A stretch of DNA of 64,000 bases from Carettochelys insculpta (taxonomy: Eukaryota; Chordata; Testudines; Carettochelyidae): assembly GCF_033958435.1 (NCBI RefSeq), contig NC_134145.1, forward strand, positions 36,297,501-36,361,500, in the 5' to 3' direction. The notes below the pieces were generated by a model. It was not told where the DNA came from, made no database searches, and saw only the letters and a list, made by a program, of their open reading frames with translations. Made by a program: the position numbers and the translations under genes. This document shows positions 58,475 to 64,000 of this stretch, one piece after another (position 1 is the stretch's first letter; each line of letters starts with the position of its first letter).

Positions 58475-60721
58475 ATGGCTTCTTCAGGCTTTAAAAAGTG
58501 TGAGTCCTGCCGCGAAGCTATGCCGGCCTCCGATGGGCATAGTGAATGCATCCGATGCCTGGAGGAATCACACGTTACCCAGAAGTGTTCCCACTGTGCT
58601 AAGCTCACGGCCAGGGCCAGGAAAGACAGAGAAATGTGTCTTAAAATGCTCTTGTTTTGATAAGGCCCTCCAGCCAGACGTGCCGGAGAGGCAATCAGAA
58701 GGGCCCTCTGGGTTTCACAAGAGGAAGGCAGCTTCTCTCACCCCCTCGGTGCAAAAACGGAGGAAGCTTTCCCCAGCTCGATCCCTGCCGGCGGTTTCAG
58801 CGAGCAGGACGGGCAGAGCGCACAGCCCCCAGCCGCATACTCAGGCAAGCGGCACCACGGCAGCGCACGTGGCAGAAGCTGAGCCTCCGATTACGAAACA
58901 GCTAGCACGTGCGGTGCCTAGAGCGTCGGCAAGGCAAGTGCCGGAACCAGCGGCACCGCCACAGGCGGCACCGACCCCCGCAGTACCAGCGGTGCAGGGC
59001 CAACAGGCACGGAGCCTGCAGGCACCAGAGGACGTTATCCATGCGGCACCGCAGCTGAGCGGGCTGAGCGCGGCGCCGACAGCGGGGCCCAGATCCCCGG
59101 CGCAGGAGGGGGCGGTGCCAGCCCCGCAGGGGAGGGGAAAGGCGAAAGCAAAAGCGCGGCACCGCAGCCCTTCTCCGGACAGGGCTGCGATGCTGCTAGC
59201 AACAAACCCTCCCCCTGTGCTACACACGCCGCCCAGAAGGCCTGGGTCTCCTCTGGCCTATCCAGAACCACCTCCTCCGTTCCTCCAACCAATGTCACCA
59301 TGGCTTGGGCCACCTTCTCCCTTTCTGGGCCTTGATCCACTGGAGTACTATCACAAACCAGTGTCACCGCTATCTGTGTCATCACGGAGGTCTCGCTCTC
59401 TCAGGCATCGGCGGTACACACCCCGAGAGTGGTCCAGGTCTCTGTTCCCGGACCCGTGCCCATGGTGCCATGGTCGTTCTTATCATGCTGGACACAGACA
59501 CCCCAGGCCTATGCCCAGGGGCAAGTCCCCCCGGCCGTCCAATACCCACGTGGGCACTCCCGTTAGGGGATGGAAACTCAGTTATCTCAAGGGGAGTTAA
59601 ATTTAGAACCCCGAGACTTTCCTTCGCAGTCCTCCGGTGAGCAGGTGTACCATCGGCCAAAGGAACCTGAGAGTTCGAGGGACGTTTACCCTAGTGGTTC
59701 CTCCTTGTCCTCTCCAGATGAGGCCATGGCCCCCGGGGATGTCGCTCCCCCGGATGACCTTAAACAGTTTCAGGAGCTGTTTAAAAGGGTGGCTTTCACG
59801 CAAGGCATTCAGACGGCAGAAGTGCAGGAGAAACATCACAAACTCCTGAAAAATTTGAGACCCCCGGCTTCATCCAAAATTGCTATCCTGCTGGACAAAG
59901 CCATTATGGAGTCAGCCACTACCATATGGCAGACTCCGGCCTCCGTTCCGCCTGTGAACAAGAGAGTGGATAAGAAGTACTTCATCCCAGCAAAGGGCAT
60001 GGAGTTCCTCTTCAGTGACCCACAACCGAACTCATTGGTGGTCGAATCGTCCCAGCAGAGGTCAAAGACTTCTCAGTACAAATCGGGGGGATTGGACAAA
60101 GATGCCAAGAAGTTAGAGCTGTTCGGCAGGAAGGTATATTCCTCTTCCACCCTGCTATTGAGAATGGCAAATTACGCGGCACACCTAGCGAACCATAACT
60201 TTGATAATTACTCCAGGCTTACTTCTCTCATGGATTCACTTCCGGAAGATAAGAAGCCGGTGTTGAAGGCAATTGTGCAAGAGGGCTACGCAGCTTCGAG
60301 GACGGGAGTCCAGATCGCCCTGGATGTGGCAGATACGGCGGCATGCTCAACGGCTACAGCAGTGGTCATGCATAGAGAATCCTGGCTCCAGACATGGGGC
60401 ATCCTGAGGGATCTACAGGCGAAGATCGTGGATCTTCCCTTTGACACGCAAAAGTTGTTTGCAGACTCACCCGACTCGGTCCTCCACTCCAGTAAGGACT
60501 CAAGAGCTACACTTAGAACCCTGGGTATTTATACCCCTCCATATAGGAAGAAAAAATATTGCCCTCAGCAAAGCCGCTACCCGTACCAACCACAGCGTGC
60601 ACAGTATCAACGGAGCTATGACCAAGGGCGACATCAACAGCAGCAACAGTACAGAACTCCCAGGCGACGTTCCCAACAAAGCCATACACCCTCGGGACAG
60701 GCCCAAAGGCAACAAGTTTGA
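58475..60721 (+). CDS. DIRS gag-like protein ORF (two frame changes)
   Basis: The N-terminus from ATG at 58475 has three CxxC pairs (CESC, CIRC, CSHC), a zinc-binding domain typical of these gag-like proteins. It stops at about 58658 after a TTTT run. The matching continuation (KALQPDVPERQSEGP) is in the next frame and stays open to 59600, with a Pro/Ala-rich and Ser/Arg-rich region. The C-terminal part (59570-60721) is back in the starting frame: a predicted helical capsid-like region (FQELFKRVAFTQGIQ, LFGRKVYSSSTLLLRMANYA) and a Gln/Arg-rich tail. I chose 58475, not the earlier ATG 58362, because its sequence carries the zinc region. Two offsetting frame changes make this copy defective unless frameshifting occurs. 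Confidence 0.75.
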
Positions 60722-62633
60722 CGGGCATGTTGAGGGCTGCACTATCACTCCCATCGCGCAGTGCCACTCTCATCTCATGTTCCATCATCGCCTCAGACCT
60801 TTTCAATCCCAATGGCAAAAGATCACCGCAGACAAATGGGTGCTGGAGATCATAGCCACGGGTTATGAGATCCCTTTCCAGTCGCTCCCACCGACGAAGC
60901 CTCCTTCCAGGCCCCACCTCCGGGACGCTACCCACGAGGCGAGACTCAAACAGGAGGTGGACCACCTTATGTTCATAGGGGCGGTGGAAAGAGTGCCGGA
61001 ACAATTCCAGGGGAAGGGATTTTATTCACGCTACTTCCTCACAGAGAAGAAAACAGGAGGCTGGAGGCCCATCTTAGATCTTCGGGGCCTCAACCGCTAC
61101 TTGCGCAAGCAACGTTTTCGGATGATTACAGTCGCCTCCATACTCACGGCACTGGATGATGGAGACTGGTTTGCAGCCCTCGACTTACAAGATGCTTACT
61201 TTCATATAACGATCCACCTGGCACACAGGCACTTCCTCCGCTTCATGGTCGGCAAGGAACACTTCCAGTACAGGGTTCTTCCGTTCGGCCTCTCCTCGGC
61301 CCCCAGAGTCTTTACCAAAACCCTGGCAGTGGTGTCAGCCTACCTGCACAGACAGGGGGTATTCATATTTCAATACCTGGACGACTGCCTATTGAAAGGG
61401 GCCTCGAAGGCAGAGGTCCTACGCATGATACACGTCACAGCGGACACGTTTTCTTCGCTGGGCCTAGTCATCAACCTCACGAAGTCAAAGACCAACCCCA
61501 CACAGGACATAGAGTTCATAGGGGCACGCATAAACTCTATCACAGCAAGGGTGTACCTACCCGACGCTTGCTTTCACGCGATCAGTTCACTGGTTCAAGT
61601 CATTACATACAGCCCCACGGTGCCGGTCTTAACGTGCTTACAGCTGCTGGGCCATATGGCGGCAGCAACATTTGTGGTACAGAATGCCAGATTGCACATG
61701 CAAAGCCTGCAGCATTGGCTGGCGAGCGTCTACAAACCGGCATCCCACACTGTTCACAAGGTGGTGTCACCCACAACAGAGGTGCGCAGATCCCTGGCGT
61801 GGTGGGTAAACCCCAAGAACTTGCTACCCGGGGTGCCCTTTCACCAACCACAAATTTCTGTTTTTCTTACTACCAACGCCCCCCACATAGGATGGGGAGC
61901 GCACATCGGCGACAAGGTGATGCAAGGGCTGTGGTCCCCTGTGGAACAGTCACTGCACGTAAACATACTGGAGCTCAGAGCAGTGTTCAACGCCTGCAAG
62001 CATTTCCGAGAACACATATATGGCAAAGTAGTCGGGATCAATACAGACAATACCTCCACTATGTTTAACATAAATCGACAGGGAGGAGCCAGATCCCATG
62101 CCCTATGTGCGGAAGCAGTCCAACTGTGGAACTGGTGCATCGCCAACAACATTACGTTGAAAGCCTCGTACTTGCCGGGCTCTCACAACATGAAAGCAGA
62201 TCAGCTGAGCAGGCGCTTCGCACTCATGCATGAATGGCAGATCCGTTCCGATCTGCTACGACTGATCTTTCACACATGGGGGTTTTCCCAGATTGATCTG
62301 TTCGCCACACAGCACAAGAAGTGCCCCCAGTACTGCTCCAGGGCAGGAGTGGGGCGGGGGTCCCTGGGCCCCCTATTTTACACGTTCCCCCCCACAGCAC
62401 TTATCCACAAGGTCTTGCAGAAAGCCAGAAGGGAGAGAGCTCGTATGATACTAGTAGTCCCAACATTGGATCGGCAGCAATGGTTTCCCTTGCTTCTGTG
62501 CATGTCGGACTGCCCACTGCTCCCTCTACCGGTGGCGCCGGACCTACTCACGCAGGCCCATGGGTCCATAGTGCACCCGAACCCTCAGAGTCTGCGCCTA
62601 CAAGCATGGCTAATCCATGGCTCAGCTCCTTAG
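60441..62633 (+). CDS. DIRS pol: reverse transcriptase and RNase H
   Basis: An open frame of 730 codons overlaps the gag-like end by 281 bp. The true start may be downstream, as recognisable RT begins near 60950 (LKQEVDHLMFIGAVERVP). RT motifs: GGWRPILDLRGLNRYL; ALDLQDAYFHI (first Asp); FQYRVLPFGLSSAPRVFTK; QYLDDCLL with catalytic Asp-Asp at 61380-61385. RNase H motifs: LTTNAPHIGWGAHI, where the first catalytic Asp position (usually TDA) is Asn at 61875-61877, then ILELRAVFNAC (Glu), INTDNTSTM (Asp) and NMKADQLSR (Asp). A further block, IDLFATQHKKCPQYCS with FYTFPPTALIHKVL, resembles the Dam-like domain of DIRS elements. It copies the element's RNA to DNA. Confidence 0.9.
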   Translation: MTRKSCLQTHPTRSSTPVRTQELHLEPWVFIPLHIGRKNIALSKAATRTNHSVHSINGAMTKGDINSSNSTELPGDVPNKAIHPRDRPKGNKFDGHVEGCTITPIAQCHSHLMFHHRLRPFQSQWQKITADKWVLEIIATGYEIPFQSLPPTKPPSRPHLRDATHEARLKQEVDHLMFIGAVERVPEQFQGKGFYSRYFLTEKKTGGWRPILDLRGLNRYLRKQRFRMITVASILTALDDGDWFAALDLQDAYFHITIHLAHRHFLRFMVGKEHFQYRVLPFGLSSAPRVFTKTLAVVSAYLHRQGVFIFQYLDDCLLKGASKAEVLRMIHVTADTFSSLGLVINLTKSKTNPTQDIEFIGARINSITARVYLPDACFHAISSLVQVITYSPTVPVLTCLQLLGHMAAATFVVQNARLHMQSLQHWLASVYKPASHTVHKVVSPTTEVRRSLAWWVNPKNLLPGVPFHQPQISVFLTTNAPHIGWGAHIGDKVMQGLWSPVEQSLHVNILELRAVFNACKHFREHIYGKVVGINTDNTSTMFNINRQGGARSHALCAEAVQLWNWCIANNITLKASYLPGSHNMKADQLSRRFALMHEWQIRSDLLRLIFHTWGFSQIDLFATQHKKCPQYCSRAGVGRGSLGPLFYTFPPTALIHKVLQKARRERARMILVVPTLDRQQWFPLLLCMSDCPLLPLPVAPDLLTQAHGSIVHPNPQSLRLQAWLIHGSAP

Positions 62634-62644
62634 AAAGTACATGC

Positions 62645-63661
62645 ATGGAGGGAGTACAACAAGTCCTGGAGAGTAGCCGAAGGACCTCCGCCAGGAAGAC
62701 TTATAAGCAGAAATGGACTCGATTCACAGCCTGGTGTTCCGCCAAGCAGTTAGCTCCCCTTGGTGTTCCTATACCAATAATACTTGAATACTTATTGGAC
62801 CTCAAGAGGGGCGGACTTTCCTTATCCTCGCTAAAAGTCCACCTCGCTGCTATATCAGCTTTTCGGCATACAGAGGAGGGGCCCACGGTATTTGCCCATC
62901 CTATCGTTACCAGGTTCTTGAAGGGGTTGGTAAACCTGTACCCCTCTCAAAAACCGCTTCCACCATCATGGAACCTGGACTTGGTGCTCAGCACGCTCAC
63001 GGGTCCACCTTTTGAACCATTAACTATGGTTCCCCTACGTCTCCTTACGATAAAAACAACCTTCCTCCTTGCAATTAAGTCAGCTCGCAGGGTGAGTGAG
63101 CTCGCAGCAGTTATGGCAACGCTGCCCTGCACAGTGTTCTCAAAGGAGGCGGTAACCTTACGGCTGCACCCAGCCTTTGTTCCAAAAGTTTCTTCAGAGT
63201 TCCATCTTAACGAACCCATAGTTTTACCCTCGTTTTACCCGAAGCCTCACAGCTCCAGCAAGGAGGCACGCCTGCATCTCCTGGATGTGAGGAGGGCGTT
63301 GGCCTTCTACATAGACAGAACTAAGTCCTTCCAGAAAACGGACAGGCTTCTAGTCTCTCTCGCTCCCAGATCAAAAGGAGAAGGTCTCTCTTCACAGAGA
63401 ATCTCAAAGCACATTGTGTCCTGTATAAAAATGTGCTACGAACTTCGAAAGACTCCTTTGCTGGCCCCGCCCAGGGCTCACTCCACCAGGGCAGTGGTGG
63501 CGTCAACAGCCTTCTTTAAGGGCATCGCGTTGAAGGACATCTATAGAGCGGCGACCTGGTCATCCTATGACACCTTCGCCAAGCATTATGCCCTACATTG
63601 GGTATTCCAAGAGGATACCCGCCTCTCGACAGCAGTCCTTTCGGGGGCAAGCTGCACATAA
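62645..63661 (+). CDS. DIRS tyrosine recombinase
   Basis: The frame is open from 62321. I chose ATG 62645, just after the pol stop, because the recombinase core-binding domain follows directly (EGVQQVLESSRRTSARKTYK, WTRFTAWC, LEYLLDLK). This gives 338 residues. The catalytic tetrad is complete: Arg in SARRVSEL (63089-63091), His and Arg in HSTR (63479-63490), Tyr in FAKHYALHW (63587-63589). It cuts and joins DNA through a 3'-phosphotyrosine link and would insert the circular DIRS DNA. The C-terminus is SGASCT and stop at 63661. No break was seen, so this ORF could be functional. Confidence 0.92.
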   Translation: MEGVQQVLESSRRTSARKTYKQKWTRFTAWCSAKQLAPLGVPIPIILEYLLDLKRGGLSLSSLKVHLAAISAFRHTEEGPTVFAHPIVTRFLKGLVNLYPSQKPLPPSWNLDLVLSTLTGPPFEPLTMVPLRLLTIKTTFLLAIKSARRVSELAAVMATLPCTVFSKEAVTLRLHPAFVPKVSSEFHLNEPIVLPSFYPKPHSSSKEARLHLLDVRRALAFYIDRTKSFQKTDRLLVSLAPRSKGEGLSSQRISKHIVSCIKMCYELRKTPLLAPPRAHSTRAVVASTAFFKGIALKDIYRAATWSSYDTFAKHYALHWVFQEDTRLSTAVLSGASCT

Positions 63662-63702
63662 ACCGATTGCCCACCTCCTTTCTTGGGTTACTGCTGGGTA
63701 GT

Positions 63703-63808
63703 CACCTATTGTGGAGCACCCACAGGGACACTTGATGAAGAAAGAGAAGTTACTCATTGTAGTAACGGTGGTTCTTCGAGATATGTCCCCGTGGGTGCTC
63801 CACCACCC
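63703..63808. repeat. DIRS internal complementary region
   Basis: 63703-63742 is the reverse complement of the outer left end 58034-58073, with two mismatches in about 40 bases. 63771-63806 (GTTCTTCGAGATATGTCCCC...) is a related sequence in the opposite orientation, expected to pair with the right end beyond 64000. Both halves also pair with each other. This is the diagnostic DIRS arrangement needed to rebuild termini during circle formation. Confidence 0.88.
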
Positions 63809-63867
63809 GCCCATCCTCCCCGCTTCGGATCTCTGTCTAGTGTCTTTCAGGAGCATCCAAGATGGTT

Positions 63868-64000
63868 GGTCAAGGAACTGTCGGGGACTGGATCGCGCAC
63901 GTGGCTGGGGATGCGCAAGGGAGCGGCGCGCGCCGGCGCATGCGCGATCCAGGAGAAACTGCTGGAAGATTTCCGATCTGTGGCGCCGGGCGAGCCCAAC
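63868..64000. repeat. DIRS right inverted terminal repeat (partial)
   Basis: Its reverse complement starts GTTGGGCTCGCCCGGCGCC and follows the left repeat through CAGCAGTTTCTCCTGGATC and a CpG-rich GCGCATGCGCCGG block. It is cut by the end of the window about 40 bp short of the predicted outer end. Confidence 0.85.

Larger units (their letters stand above)
58034..64000 (+). mobile_element. Near-complete DIRS-type retrotransposon (copy 3), right end beyond the window
   Basis: About 6 kb, in the order left inverted terminal repeat, gag-like ORF, RT/RNase H ORF, tyrosine recombinase ORF, internal complementary region, right inverted terminal repeat. No LTR, protease or integrase is present. DIRS elements reverse-transcribe to a circular DNA, which their tyrosine recombinase inserts without target duplication. 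The left boundary lies at GTTCTTCATCAAG (58034). Position 64000 pairs with 58074, so about 40 bp of the right end is outside. Frames are largely open and the DNA is CpG-rich, so this copy is much younger than those at 27 and 53 kb. Confidence 0.92.

Noticed and set aside
58034..64000. Endogenous retrovirus or LTR retrotransposon
   Set aside because: There are inverted rather than direct terminal repeats, no protease or DDE integrase, and a clear tyrosine recombinase.
1..64000. tRNA, rRNA, CRISPR array or bacterial operon
   Set aside because: None seen on either strand; splice sites and retroelements show animal nuclear DNA.

Overview
This is vertebrate genomic DNA, most likely from a turtle or a close non-avian sauropsid. 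It holds the 3' three quarters of one protein gene on the + strand, PTBP2 (neuronal polypyrimidine tract-binding protein, nPTB). Eleven exons (4-14 in the usual numbering) with consensus splice sites run from 7848 to the stop codon at 50530-50532, and every exon phase joins correctly. The 5' exons lie before position 1. The organism call rests on the repeats: CR1 LINEs with the ATTCTATG-type 3' end, RTE-like and other LINEs, hAT and GGCTAYGTCTACAC-type inverted-repeat elements, amniote MIR-like SINEs and several DIRS-type tyrosine-recombinase retrotransposons. I cannot name the species.

Layout. 1-7847 is intron 3, with an old minus-strand LINE (about 1.07-3.2 kb), the 3' half of an RTE-like LINE (about 3.5-5.15 kb), a non-autonomous hAT with a perfect 8-bp target duplication, and CR1 fragments. 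Exons 4 and 5 (RRM1) are at 7.8-8.6 kb. Intron 5 carries a hAT element with long inverted ends and a LINE interrupted by a CR1. Exons 6 and 7 (RRM2) are at 16.6-17.0 kb. Intron 7 (14.2 kb) is repeat-rich: two nested fold-back elements, a 29-G run, GC-rich repeat arrays, inverted-repeat elements and a decayed DIRS copy (26.8-30.2 kb). Exon 8 is at 31.2 kb. Intron 8 (15.7 kb) is mostly AT-rich with MIR-like, hAT and MITE insertions. Exons 9-14 (RRM3, RRM4) and the 3' UTR lie at 47.1-51.6 kb.

Downstream (51.6-64 kb) are a second decayed DIRS copy (52.9-55.25 kb), the 5' endonuclease half of an RTE-like LINE on the minus strand (55.9-57.2 kb), and an almost complete young DIRS element (58.03 kb to beyond the window end). 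The young DIRS has gag-like, RT/RNase H and tyrosine recombinase frames, inverted terminal repeats and an internal complementary region.

How it works together: PTBP2 is an RNA-binding splicing repressor. The window contains its 34-nt exon 10, whose skipping puts an in-frame stop 66 nt before the next exon junction, the known nonsense-mediated-decay switch. A CU-rich tract precedes this exon. The mobile elements are passengers. The two most unusual observations are the intact DIRS architecture and a family of fold-back elements flanked by variable 10-14 bp target duplications.
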